This document shows, piece after piece, positions 55,976-64,000 of a stretch of DNA of 64,000 nt (the first letter of the stretch is position 1; each line of letters begins with the position of its first letter). This DNA is from Gammaproteobacteria bacterium (GTDB lineage Bacteria; Pseudomonadota; Gammaproteobacteria; JAJFKO01): positions 1 to 64,000 of the forward strand of contig JAJFKO010000053.1 in assembly GCA_021773175.1 (NCBI GenBank), in the 5' to 3' direction. The notes under the pieces are model-generated. The model saw nothing but the letters and a program-made list of their open reading frames with translations. It ran no database searches and was not told the origin of the DNA. Both the position numbers and the translations under genes were made by a program.

Positions 55976-57160
55976 GTGCCATTCAAAACTATTCGTGAGT
56001 TCATTAAATTAGAATCCTCTAGTGGTATTATTCTGGTGCTGATGGCAATCCTTGCCTTGATTTTAGATAATTCACCGTTAGACGTATACTATAAATTATT
56101 ATTATCGACACATTTTGCGATTCATCTTGGAAGTATGGGAATCGATAAACCCATTATTTTATGGATCAATGATGGTCTCATGGTGATTTTCTTTTTGTTA
56201 GTGGGTTTAGAAATTAAACGTGAAATCATCATTGGTGAATTAAGCAGTACGGCACGTATCATTTTGCCGGCCATTGCAGCTGTAGGCGGTATGGTTGTGC
56301 CGGCTTTAGTTTTTATTCTATGTAACCATCATAAAACATTGGCTTTGCATGGCTGGGCAATACCAACGGCCACGGATATTGCTTTTGCATTGGGGATTTT
56401 AGCAATATTGCGCTCGCGGATACCGGTGTCGTTAAAAATATTTCTGACAGCGCTTGCGATATTAGATGATATCGGCGCTATCATTATTATTGCAGCCTTT
56501 TATACAACGCATTTATCTATATTAGCGTTAGTATTAGCGGGTATTTGTGTCATTGTATTAATTGCATTAAATCGTTTGAAAGTAACCAGTTTAACGCCTT
56601 ATATTTTGGTTGGGATAATTTTATGGATTTGTGTATTGAAATCTGGCGTGCATGCAACGCTTGCCGGCGTGGTTGTAGCACTTTGTATTCCATTAAACGA
56701 TAAAGATAATCCTGATTATTCGCCGCTACGTTATTTAGAGCATTCATTGCACCCATGGGTAGCGTTTGGAGTGTTGCCATTGTTTGCTTTCGCGAATGCA
56801 GGGATCTCATTCGGTGGTTTACATCTGAGTGCAATATTCAGCTCGATTCCTATTGGTATTGCTCTTGGTTTATTTCTTGGTAAGCAAATTGGCGTTATGG
56901 CTGCGAGTTGGATCTGTGTTAAAACCGGCTTAGCTAAGCTGCCAAGCTATGCAAATTGGTGGCAAATGTATGGTGTTTCATTACTTTGTGGTGTGGGTTT
57001 CACTATGAGTTTATTTATTGGTACCCTGGCATTTAACCAGACACATCCTGAATACTTAATTTTAGTACGGGTTGGTGTGCTTGCTGGTTCGGTTATTTCC
57101 GGGATACTGGGCTATATTGTATTGCGGTATTGTCCTTCTCATGTCATGTATGACATTTAG
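55976..57160 (+). CDS. nhaA: Na+/H+ antiporter NhaA
   Basis: The 394-residue product has about twelve helices with the NhaA signatures FFLLVGLEIKRE, PTATDIAFALGIL and the ion-binding aspartate pair in ALAILDDIGAI. The later segments GVHATLAGV and PLFAFANAGI are also typical. It extrudes Na+ in exchange for H+. The start is a GTG six bases after AAGGAA. It follows dnaQ by 22 bases and may share its transcript. Confidence 0.96.
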   Translation: MPFKTIREFIKLESSSGIILVLMAILALILDNSPLDVYYKLLLSTHFAIHLGSMGIDKPIILWINDGLMVIFFLLVGLEIKREIIIGELSSTARIILPAIAAVGGMVVPALVFILCNHHKTLALHGWAIPTATDIAFALGILAILRSRIPVSLKIFLTALAILDDIGAIIIIAAFYTTHLSILALVLAGICVIVLIALNRLKVTSLTPYILVGIILWICVLKSGVHATLAGVVVALCIPLNDKDNPDYSPLRYLEHSLHPWVAFGVLPLFAFANAGISFGGLHLSAIFSSIPIGIALGLFLGKQIGVMAASWICVKTGLAKLPSYANWWQMYGVSLLCGVGFTMSLFIGTLAFNQTHPEYLILVRVGVLAGSVISGILGYIVLRYCPSHVMYDI

Positions 57161-57183
57161 TTTAGATAATATTTAACCGCGAA

Positions 57184-58137
57184 CTAGGGACTACCCCGTC
57201 CAAGAATTGGCAAAACTTTTACTTTATGTTTCCAAGCATCAAAGCCAGGACATCGCTTAAAATGCTCATAATCTGTTTTATTTAACATAATTGCCTGAAT
57301 AGCCTCTATAGGAATAGCCTTATTAAGCTTTACTTCCAAGTATCCAAGGAAATTTTTCATAGTAATCGTCAGAAATTCATGTCGATTTCTTGCTAACAGT
57401 AATTGCTTTATCAATTCTTCTTGAACTTTCTTTGATTTTTCACGTAATGACTCAATCAGCATAAGGGCCATTGCTGTATTCCAGTCTTCTTGTGCGAAAA
57501 CTTGTTTTGTAAAACCCTCGCGATCTTGCAGAGAGATGGGAATAGTATTGGTTGTAAAATAAATGGATTTGTTTCCCTTACGCATGTTACTTAAATCAAT
57601 ATATTCTGCACCTGCCTGTAAAGTAGCCCAACCATTTTCAATGGCTTTGGGATGAATAATAACAAGTACACTGCCATAGGCAGAGTTATTAATGGTAATG
57701 GTTCTTTTCTCTGTTTTAAATGTAAATGGAGGGTTTTCACCTAAGCTTGCAAAAATGCATTGATTAGCGTGATATAACTTATTCTCAATAGTAGGTATTG
57801 GAAAACGCATTCCATCATCAACTGCAGGGATTTTCTTTTCTTTGCCATATAAACACAAGGCTTTACTATAGCGATAGGTATAAAGAATAACTCCAAAACT
57901 CAAAGCTCTCTTTAATAATTTTTTTTCTTGAGGCGTTAAAGGCTTCTTTTTTAGGGTTTTATATAATCGACGCAGGTTGTTTTTTGAAATAACTTTAATA
58001 ATTTTATTAAATTCGGCAATATTATTAACCTCTGGCAATAAACCTTTGCCACAGAAATTGTTACTAGCATAAGAGGGGGTGAAAATTTGTAATAGGAACA
58101 TTAGAACTAACATTTTAGGATTAAATAAGTACTTCAT
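57184..58137 (-). CDS. Exported protein of unknown function
   Basis: The 317-residue product has a signal peptide (MLVLMFLLQIFTPSYA) followed by a basic, helical mature part (KKKPLTPQEKKLLKRAL) and a beta-rich second half. No family is recognised. The mature part contains four cysteines (in NFCGKGLL, ALCLYGK, NQCIFASL and KRCPGFD), which could form disulfides in the periplasm. It lies 93 bases downstream of spoVR in the same orientation and may be read from the prkA operon, though the gap suggests its own promoter. Confidence 0.75.
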   Translation of the reverse strand: MKYLFNPKMLVLMFLLQIFTPSYASNNFCGKGLLPEVNNIAEFNKIIKVISKNNLRRLYKTLKKKPLTPQEKKLLKRALSFGVILYTYRYSKALCLYGKEKKIPAVDDGMRFPIPTIENKLYHANQCIFASLGENPPFTFKTEKRTITINNSAYGSVLVIIHPKAIENGWATLQAGAEYIDLSNMRKGNKSIYFTTNTIPISLQDREGFTKQVFAQEDWNTAMALMLIESLREKSKKVQEELIKQLLLARNRHEFLTITMKNFLGYLEVKLNKAIPIEAIQAIMLNKTDYEHFKRCPGFDAWKHKVKVLPILGRGSP

Positions 58138-58230
58138 GGGAGAGCTTTCTCAACTGAATTTTTCAAAATATAGCGCAAGGATCTTAAAGTTTCAAGAGAT
58201 ATTCTTTATTTAAAAAATATTCTAAAATAA

Positions 58231-59736
58231 TTAATCTTTAGTTGGGAAAATAGACGTTTCAACAATATTACCATCGGCATCAACAGATTCTAATGCAACA
58301 TCAAATCCCCATAAACGATAAAGATGTTTCAATACTTCTTGTGTATTGATATTCAAGGGCTGATGATTATATTGGATATGACGTAAGGTCAATGAGCGAT
58401 TGCCGCGAACATCAACGCTATAAACTTGAATGTTAGGTTCAATAATACTAAGGTTGTGCTGATTTGATAATGCCTGACGAATATATTGAAAACCTTGCTC
58501 ATCATGAATGGCAGAGATTTCTAATTCAGACTTTTTATCATCATCAAGCAGACTGAATAATTTTAAATCACGTATCATTTTAGGTGATAGATACTGAGCA
58601 ATAAAACTTTCATCTTTAAAGTTACGCATCGCAAAATCAATGGTTTTATACCAATCACGATTAACAATTTCAGGAAACCAAAACTTATCTTCTTCGGTTG
58701 GATTTTCACAAATACGACGTATATCCTGCCACATGCCAAAGCCTAATGCATAAGGATTTAAACCAGGATAACCAGGATGGTCAAAAGGTACTTGAGCTAT
58801 TACACTGGTATGAGACTGTATAAATTCAATCATAAACTCATCAGTAACTAAGCCTTCATCATATAGGTCATTCATGATTCGGTAATGCCAAAAACAGGCC
58901 CAACCTTCATTCATAATCTTAGTTTGTTTCTGTGGATAGAAATATTGGGATATTTTTCTCACGATACGAATAATTTCACGCTGCCATGTTTCCAGTAAAG
59001 GTGCGTTTTTTTCTATAAAGTAAAGAATATTTTCCTGTGGCTCTTCTGGAATTCGCACTTCAGTTTTTTCTTTATTTTCTTCTGAAGGCTTAGGAATCGT
59101 TCGCCACAGCTCATTAACCTGTGTTTGTAAATATTCAGAGCGTTGTTGCTGACGGAACTCTTCTTCTTGAATGGATAGCGTTGGTGGATGTTTATAACGA
59201 TCTACACCATAGTTCATTAATGCATGGCAAGCGTCGAGAATTTTTTCTACTTCATCAATGCCATAGCGTTCCTCACACCGTGCAATATATTTTTTACTGA
59301 AAACAAGATAGTCAATAATTGCGTCGGCATTCGTCCATGTTTGAAAAAGATAGTTATTTTTGAAAAATGAATTGTGACCAAAACATGCATGAGAAATAAC
59401 TAATGCTTGCATAGCAATGGTGTTTTCTTCCATTAAATATGAAATGCAAGGATTAGAGTTAATGACAATTTCATAAGCCAAGCCCATATGGCCACGTTTA
59501 TATTTCTTTTCTACATCAACATATTGTTTGCCGAAAGACCAATGGTGATAGCCAATAGGCATACCAACTGAAGCATAAGCATCCATCATTTGTTGTGCTG
59601 AGATAACTTCAATTTGATTAGGATAGGTATCTAGGCCGTAATTACTTGCAATGCGACTAATTTCTTCATTATATTTTTTGACTAATTCAAAGTTCCATTC
59701 AGAACCTTGAGAAATAGGTTGCCTGCGTTTTTTCAT
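58231..59736 (-). CDS. ycgB: SpoVR/YcgB-family protein
   Basis: The 501-residue product matches SpoVR proteins: EWNFELVKKYNEEISRIA at the N-terminus, FGKQYVDVEKKY, NPCISYLMEENT, HACFGHNSFFK, the NEGWACFWHYRIM motif and the NPYALGFGMW segment. Molecular function is unknown; in many proteobacteria it is the third gene of the prkA-yeaH-ycgB stress/stationary-phase module, as here. Its ATG overlaps the yeaH stop (59733-59736). Confidence 0.95.
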   Translation of the reverse strand: MKKRRQPISQGSEWNFELVKKYNEEISRIASNYGLDTYPNQIEVISAQQMMDAYASVGMPIGYHHWSFGKQYVDVEKKYKRGHMGLAYEIVINSNPCISYLMEENTIAMQALVISHACFGHNSFFKNNYLFQTWTNADAIIDYLVFSKKYIARCEERYGIDEVEKILDACHALMNYGVDRYKHPPTLSIQEEEFRQQQRSEYLQTQVNELWRTIPKPSEENKEKTEVRIPEEPQENILYFIEKNAPLLETWQREIIRIVRKISQYFYPQKQTKIMNEGWACFWHYRIMNDLYDEGLVTDEFMIEFIQSHTSVIAQVPFDHPGYPGLNPYALGFGMWQDIRRICENPTEEDKFWFPEIVNRDWYKTIDFAMRNFKDESFIAQYLSPKMIRDLKLFSLLDDDKKSELEISAIHDEQGFQYIRQALSNQHNLSIIEPNIQVYSVDVRGNRSLTLRHIQYNHQPLNINTQEVLKHLYRLWGFDVALESVDADGNIVETSIFPTKD

Positions 59737-60992
59737 ACTTTATGCCTTTTAAATAGTTCACGAAATATAGGATAAATTTCAGTTTGATTATTAATATGTT
59801 GCATGGCAAAGCTTTTATTGGTCTTTGTAATATCTAAATAAGCTTGCCATAAACTTTGATGGTGCCTTGGCAAAATCTCTATATATGCAAAATATTGTAA
59901 ATGAGGCATGATGTCTTTAAGTAAAATTTCACGACAGTATGGTGAATCGGCATTCCAGTTATCGCCATCTGAAGCTTGAGCGGCATAAATATTCCATTCT
60001 GTTGCCAAATAACGTTCATGCATAATGTTGCGCATCATTTCTAATGCGCTAGAGACAACGGTGCCACCTGTTTCGCGTGAATAGAAAAATTCTTGTTCGT
60101 CGACCTCTTTGGCGGTGGTGTGATGCCGAATGAATACAACCTCTATCTTTTCATAATTACGGTTTAAGAATAGATACAAAAGCAAGAAAAACCGTTTTGC
60201 CAAGTCCTTCTTGACTTCATCCATTGAGCCAGAAACATCCATTAAGCAGAACATAACAGCCTGAGTTGTAAGCTCAGGTTCCTTGAGATGTAAGTTATAG
60301 CGTAAATCAATTTCATCAATAAAAGGTAAGGTGCCTAGGCGCTTTGATAAACGTTTTAGCTTTTCTTCTAATGCCAGTATTTTTGCTGCATCGGTAGGTG
60401 ATTCTTCATTGGCTTGCTGTAATTCCTGCTTAGCAGCTTTAATTTTTTTCTTGATTGGTCCTGCCATCGCAATGCGCCGTCCATGGGCGTTACGTAGCGA
60501 GCGTACGATATTAATATTAGAGGGATTACCATGCCTGACAAATCCTGCATGAACTCGCTTATAGCTTTTTAATTGTGATAATTCTTTTTTAACGAGATCT
60601 GGTAATTCTAAATCTTCGAAAAATAGCTCTAAAAATTCTTCGCGTGTGATCTCAAATACAAAATCATCTAAGCCTTCACCTTTATTACTTGCTTGACTGC
60701 CTGTGCCTTGTTGTCCAGATTGTGGTCGCGATATTTTGTCGCCTTGTACAAACTCTTTATTACCTGAAAAGACACTTTCGCGGCGACCACCTTTGCCATG
60801 TCCAAATATAGGCTCGCGAATATCTTTTTCTGGAATTTTAACTTTTTCACCGCTGGTAGTATCAATGATGCTGCGTTTAGCTATAGAGTTTGATACAGCT
60901 TCTTTTAATTGTTCTTTATAGCGACGAATGAAGCGGCGACGGTTAACCGTGCTTTTATGCTTACCACTTCTTCGATCTATAAATGTTGCCAT
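59733..60992 (-). CDS. yeaH: YeaH/DUF444 VWA-like protein
   Basis: The 419-residue product begins FIDRRSGKHKSTVNRRRF, the invariant N-terminus of the DUF444 family, and contains a VWA-type MIDAS (CLMDVSGSMDEVKKDLAKR) near residue 253, and GGTVVSSALEMM and ASDGDNW further on. A Gly/Ser/Gln-rich linker occupies about residues 80-105. It acts with the PrkA kinase in stress adaptation by an unknown mechanism. It follows prkA after 122 bases, which hold a strong hairpin. Confidence 0.95.
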   Translation of the reverse strand: MATFIDRRSGKHKSTVNRRRFIRRYKEQLKEAVSNSIAKRSIIDTTSGEKVKIPEKDIREPIFGHGKGGRRESVFSGNKEFVQGDKISRPQSGQQGTGSQASNKGEGLDDFVFEITREEFLELFFEDLELPDLVKKELSQLKSYKRVHAGFVRHGNPSNINIVRSLRNAHGRRIAMAGPIKKKIKAAKQELQQANEESPTDAAKILALEEKLKRLSKRLGTLPFIDEIDLRYNLHLKEPELTTQAVMFCLMDVSGSMDEVKKDLAKRFFLLLYLFLNRNYEKIEVVFIRHHTTAKEVDEQEFFYSRETGGTVVSSALEMMRNIMHERYLATEWNIYAAQASDGDNWNADSPYCREILLKDIMPHLQYFAYIEILPRHHQSLWQAYLDITKTNKSFAMQHINNQTEIYPIFRELFKRHKV

Positions 60993-61031
60993 ATGCTACC
61001 TCTTTGAATTTGTTATTTTTGATAGCTTGTT

Positions 61032-61075
61032 ATACCCATCACGATTCATTTTTAGGAATTTATCGTGATGGGTAT
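61032..61075 (-). promoter_or_regulatory. Intercistronic hairpin between prkA and yeaH
   Basis: ATACCCATCACGAT and ATCGTGATGGGTAT are perfect 14-base arms around a 16-base loop, in the 122-base gap. There is no U-run, so RNA processing or 3'-end protection to balance prkA against yeaH-ycgB is more likely than termination. Confidence 0.5.
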
Positions 61076-61114
61076 GCAATCTGTTAGTTTATCAAAACTA
61101 TTTGCAAAATTTCT

Positions 61115-63037
61115 CTAGCTAGACTTTCTCACTCTTAAATACCATTCACATAATAAGCGAACTTGTTTTGGTGTATAACCCTTAGCAACCATACGCTTAA
61201 TAAAGTCTTCGTGTTTTTGCTTATCTTCAGTAGAAGCTTTAGCATTAAAGGAAATGACAGGTAATAATTCTTCAGTATTAGAGAACATTTTCTTCTCAAT
61301 AACCGTGCGTAGTTTTTCATAGCTATACCATGCAGGATTCTTACCTTTGTTATTAGCTCGAGCTCGCAATACAAAATTGACGATCTCATTACGGAAGTCT
61401 TTCGGATTAGTAATGCCCGCAGGTTTTTCGATTTTTTCTAATTCATCATTAAGTGAACCACGATTAAATATTTCACCTGTATCTGGATCACGATATTCTT
61501 GATCTTGTATCCAGTAATCGGCATAAGTGACATAGCGATCAAAAATGTTCTGTCCATATTCTGAATAGGACTCTAAATATGCGGTTTGTATTTCTTTTCC
61601 TATAAACTCAATATATTTTGGTGAAATGAATTCCTTCAAGAAAGATACATATTTCTCTCTTATTTCTGGAGGAAATTGTTCGCGCTCAATCTGCTGTTCT
61701 AATATATGAAGTAAGTGTACTGGATTCGCTGCAATCTCAGAATGATCGAAATTAAATACTCGCGACAGAATCTTAAATGAAAATCGTGTTGATAAGCCTG
61801 TCATTCCTTCATTAACGCCGGCAAAATCACGATATTCTTGATGAGATTTTGCTTTAGGGTCAGTGTCTTTTAAGTTCTCACCATCGTAAACACGCATTTT
61901 CGAATAAATATTAGAATTTTCTGGATCTTTAATACGTGTTAACACTGAGAATTGCGACATCATTTCCAAGGTGCCTGGTGCACATGGCGCATGATCTAAG
62001 GAACTATTCTCTAGTAATTTTTCATATATTTTCACTTCTTCTGAAAGGCGTAGACAATAAGGAACTTTGACAATATAGACACGGTCAAGAAATGCTTCGT
62101 TCTTTTTATTATTACGAAAAGCCTGCCATTCAGACTCATTGGAATGCGCCAAGATAATCCCATCAAACGGAATTGAAGACATACCCTCAGTACCGTTGTA
62201 ATTACCTTCTTGCGTTGCAGTTAACAATGGATGCAATACTTTGATGGGGGCTTTAAACATTTCAACAAATTCTAAAATACCACGGTTTGCTAAACATAGT
62301 CCGCCAGAAAAACTATAGGCATCAGGATCATGTTGCGCATATTCATCAAGTTGACGAATATCAACTTTACCGACTAATGAAGAGATATCTTGGTTATTTT
62401 CATCGCCAGGTTCGGTTTTTGATATTGCAATTTGGCTGTAACGTGAAGGAAATAGTTTAACAACACGAAACTGTGAAATATCACCATTGTATTCATGTAG
62501 CCGTTTTACTGCCCAAGGCGACATAATAGATTCAATATAGCGGCGCGGCACACCATACTTTTCTTCAAGTATTGGCCCATCTTCATCTGGAGAAAATAAA
62601 CCAAGCGGAGATTCATAAACAGGAGAGCCTTTAATTGCATAAAAAGGTACCTCTTCCATTAAAGATTTTAGTTTTTCCGCTAATGAAGACTTACCTCCGC
62701 CGACAGGTCCTAGCAAATACAGTATTTGTTTCTTTTCTTCTAGCCCTTGTGCAGCATGCTTTAAAAATGCAACGATTTGTTCGATAGCATCTTCCATGCC
62801 ATAGAAATCAGCAAATACGCTATAACGTAAAATGACACGATTAGAAAAAATGCGACTTAAACGTGGTTCACGGCTGGTATCAACAAATTCAGGCTCACCA
62901 ATTGCTTTAATTAATCTTTCAGCTGAATTAGCATAAGCCATGGGATCATTCTTACAAATGTCTAAATATTCTTGCAGCGAATATTCTTCTTGTTGTCGAA
63001 CTTCATACCTTTCTTTATAGTTGCTGAAGATATCCAT
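61115..63037 (-). CDS. yeaG: PrkA-family serine protein kinase (YeaG)
   Basis: The 640-residue product has the PrkA AAA-like N-terminal domain with Walker A GPVGGGKSSLAEKL near residue 108, the family motif YSFSGGLCLANRGILEFVEMFK, and the C-terminal kinase-like domain. N-terminal EEYSLQEYLDICKNDPMAYA is invariant in the family. PrkA/YeaG phosphorylates itself and other proteins under nutrient stress. GGGGCC lies upstream of the ATG. It heads the yeaG-yeaH-ycgB operon; in E. coli this operon responds to nitrogen and stationary-phase signals. Confidence 0.96.
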   Translation of the reverse strand: MDIFSNYKERYEVRQQEEYSLQEYLDICKNDPMAYANSAERLIKAIGEPEFVDTSREPRLSRIFSNRVILRYSVFADFYGMEDAIEQIVAFLKHAAQGLEEKKQILYLLGPVGGGKSSLAEKLKSLMEEVPFYAIKGSPVYESPLGLFSPDEDGPILEEKYGVPRRYIESIMSPWAVKRLHEYNGDISQFRVVKLFPSRYSQIAISKTEPGDENNQDISSLVGKVDIRQLDEYAQHDPDAYSFSGGLCLANRGILEFVEMFKAPIKVLHPLLTATQEGNYNGTEGMSSIPFDGIILAHSNESEWQAFRNNKKNEAFLDRVYIVKVPYCLRLSEEVKIYEKLLENSSLDHAPCAPGTLEMMSQFSVLTRIKDPENSNIYSKMRVYDGENLKDTDPKAKSHQEYRDFAGVNEGMTGLSTRFSFKILSRVFNFDHSEIAANPVHLLHILEQQIEREQFPPEIREKYVSFLKEFISPKYIEFIGKEIQTAYLESYSEYGQNIFDRYVTYADYWIQDQEYRDPDTGEIFNRGSLNDELEKIEKPAGITNPKDFRNEIVNFVLRARANNKGKNPAWYSYEKLRTVIEKKMFSNTEELLPVISFNAKASTEDKQKHEDFIKRMVAKGYTPKQVRLLCEWYLRVRKSS

Positions 63038-63147
63038 GGCGTGGCCCCTTTTATTCTTATAGTACTTACCTAAATACTCTTGTGTTGAAGCTATAAATGC
63101 ACTCTAAATAAGAGAGTATGTAAGTTCTATTTTTGTTATTTGTATTA

Positions 63148-63175
63148 ATAATAGTCTATCTATTGTTATGTACAA
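63148..63175 (-). promoter_or_regulatory. Probable sigma-70-type promoter of the prkA operon
   Basis: On the minus strand TTGTAC and TATTAT are separated by 16 bases, about 110 bases before the prkA ATG. The match to -35/-10 consensus is fair in a very AT-rich gap, so certainty is limited. Confidence 0.4.
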
Positions 63176-63270
63176 CTTTTTGCGATCCATTGTAGTACTG
63201 AAAAAAGTACGAGAAAAAATAAAATTCGTTATAATAAACAGCAGGTTATAAAAATAAAAATAATTGTAAC

Positions 63271-63286
63271 TGGCATGATAGTTGCA
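63271..63286 (+). promoter_or_regulatory. Sigma-54 promoter, near consensus
   Basis: TGGCATGATAGTTGCA matches the -24/-12 pattern TGGCAYG-N4-TTGCA with GG and GC exactly 10 bases apart. It points away from prkA, toward a stem-loop region and the 3' end of the convergent deaminase gene. Transcription would start near 63297. Confidence 0.5.
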
Positions 63287-63341
63287 GTATATAGTCGTAG
63301 GAAGTTAGGTTTTCCAGGAATTAGACTCAGCGATTTCTGTA

Positions 63342-63403
63342 CTATTGGATGTTTAAATCGCCGGTAATAGCTAGACTATTGGCAAAATTCAAACATCCAA
63401 TAG
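63342..63403 (+). ncRNA. Stem-loop downstream of the sigma-54 promoter, possible small RNA
   Basis: CTATTGGATGTTT (63342-63354) pairs perfectly with AAACATCCAATAG (63391-63403). Inside, GCC/GGC and AATAG/CTATT form a smaller hairpin with a 3-base bulge. Six Ts follow at 63420-63425. No credible gene starts in the 63038-63436 gap, so a small RNA of about 130 bases from the sigma-54 promoter is a reasonable reading. Confidence 0.4.
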
Positions 63404-63436
63404 AGCACAGGTTAAAGAGTTTTTTAGATTCTAGAT

Positions 63437-64000
63437 TTAACGCTCACTGTTATAGATTGGTCGACTCAGTGATTTATAAAGTTCATGATTACTTAGCGCT
63501 TCAGCACGAAGTATTTCTGGAAAGACTTGAATACCTCGTTGTTGTAATTCTTGCGACCAGTTTTCTGGTAACGGCCCTTCATCAAAACCATTAATACGTT
63601 GAATATCTTCTGCAGTGGCAGCATAAGCCACTTCTTTTATTCCAGACCAAATGGTTGCCCCAAAACACATGACGCACATTTGACCGCTTGTAACGAGTTG
63701 ATGTGATGGTAGTGCTGCATCTGCTAAATCATAGTTTTTTAAAATTTTTCCAGCTTGCATAAATGCCATCATTTCTGCATGAGCACAACAGCAATTTTGC
63801 GGAACGACACAATTAACACCAATGCTAACTAGTTGACCACTGTCACAAGCAAAAATAGCTGCGGCAAATGGGCCGCCACTATCATTTTCAATATTTTGGC
63901 GTTGTAATGCAATAACAAAGCGCATACGTTCTTCCAATGTTGGAAATGCTTGTTGCTTAGCTACTTTGAAGATCTCTTCACACCAGCCTGGTAACGATAA
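63437..64000 (-). CDS. Nucleoside/guanine deaminase-like protein, 5' end cut by window edge
   Basis: The frame is open from the stop at 63437 to the window edge at 64000, beyond the first ATG/TTG candidates near 63925-63937, and the upstream residues (LPGWCEEIFKVAKQQAFPT) look coding; the true start is probably outside. The cytidine/deoxycytidylate deaminase zinc motif is present as HAEMMAFM and CVMCFGATIW (a PCxxC variant with Gln-Met before the first Cys). GGPFAAAIF and VNCVVPQNCCCAHAE resemble guanine deaminase/nucleoside deaminases of about 190 residues. The substrate is inferred. Confidence 0.82.
   Translation of the reverse strand, partial: LSLPGWCEEIFKVAKQQAFPTLEERMRFVIALQRQNIENDSGGPFAAAIFACDSGQLVSIGVNCVVPQNCCCAHAEMMAFMQAGKILKNYDLADAALPSHQLVTSGQMCVMCFGATIWSGIKEVAYAATAEDIQRINGFDEGPLPENWSQELQQRGIQVFPEILRAEALSNHELYKSLSRPIYNSER

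Noticed and set aside
63349-63594. 81-codon plus-strand frame downstream of the sigma-54 site
   Set aside because: No ribosome site before its ATG, it starts inside the stem-loop, and more than half is antisense to the deaminase coding region.
1-64000. CRISPR arrays, rRNA genes, integrases or intact insertion sequences
   Set aside because: None seen; the only tandem array is the three-unit RNA locus and the dispersed repeats encode no transposase.

Overview
The window reads as chromosome from an AT-rich gammaproteobacterium. Conserved neighbourhoods are tamA-tamB, potABCD, gloB/yafS/rnhA, and prkA(yeaG)-yeaH-spoVR(ycgB), together with fis, miaE, lpxH and dnaQ. The scattered very large unrecognised proteins, many with eukaryote-like or effector-like features, suggest a host-associated or amoeba-associated lineage such as Legionellales. 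That placement is an inference from gene content only.

Layout. 1-4.2 kb: two convergent unrecognised membrane-type proteins; the first is cut by the window edge. 4.4-10.5 kb: a MoeB/MoeZ-like adenylyltransferase-rhodanese, then (minus strand) tamA-tamB and a tiny lipoprotein gene. 10.8-18.5 kb: an exported S1/P1 nuclease, a YdiJ-type FAD/Fe-S dehydrogenase and the polyamine transporter potABCD. 18.7-28.4 kb: a Sel1-repeat membrane protein, a saccharopine dehydrogenase/ALDH7-type pair, fis, a K+ channel, a tandem UspA protein, a gene broken by an in-frame TGA, then def-murI-tadA-miaE. 28.4-31.2 kb: a 935-residue protein of unknown family. 31.4-41.6 kb: lpxH with a small acidic protein, a PAS-LuxR regulator, cysS, a pair of FUSC-like membrane proteins, an exported barrel-like protein, mltD, gloB, yafS and rnhA.

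Between rnhA and dnaQ, which are neighbours in E. coli, lies about 13.6 kb of accessory DNA. It holds three tandem copies of a putative small-RNA gene, each with its own strong terminator and with a stem kept by compensating G-U changes; a questin-oxidase-like gene; a single 10.4-kb reading frame; and a TPR gene coupled to it. The 3455-residue product of the giant frame combines an N-terminal P-loop GTPase, long helical regions, a complete SecA-like ATPase motor split by a poly-serine insert, and a C-terminal VWA domain. The TPR gene's last codons and stop come from a palindromic repeat found three times in the window. I regard this locus as the best candidate for an undescribed system.

55.2-64 kb: dnaQ, nhaA, an exported unknown, the prkA-yeaH-spoVR stress operon, and a deaminase gene cut by the right edge. 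Between prkA and the deaminase a near-consensus sigma-54 promoter points at a stem-loop and not at any convincing gene, so a sigma-54-dependent small RNA is possible.

Start codons were chosen from Shine-Dalgarno spacing and family alignment from memory. No database search was possible.
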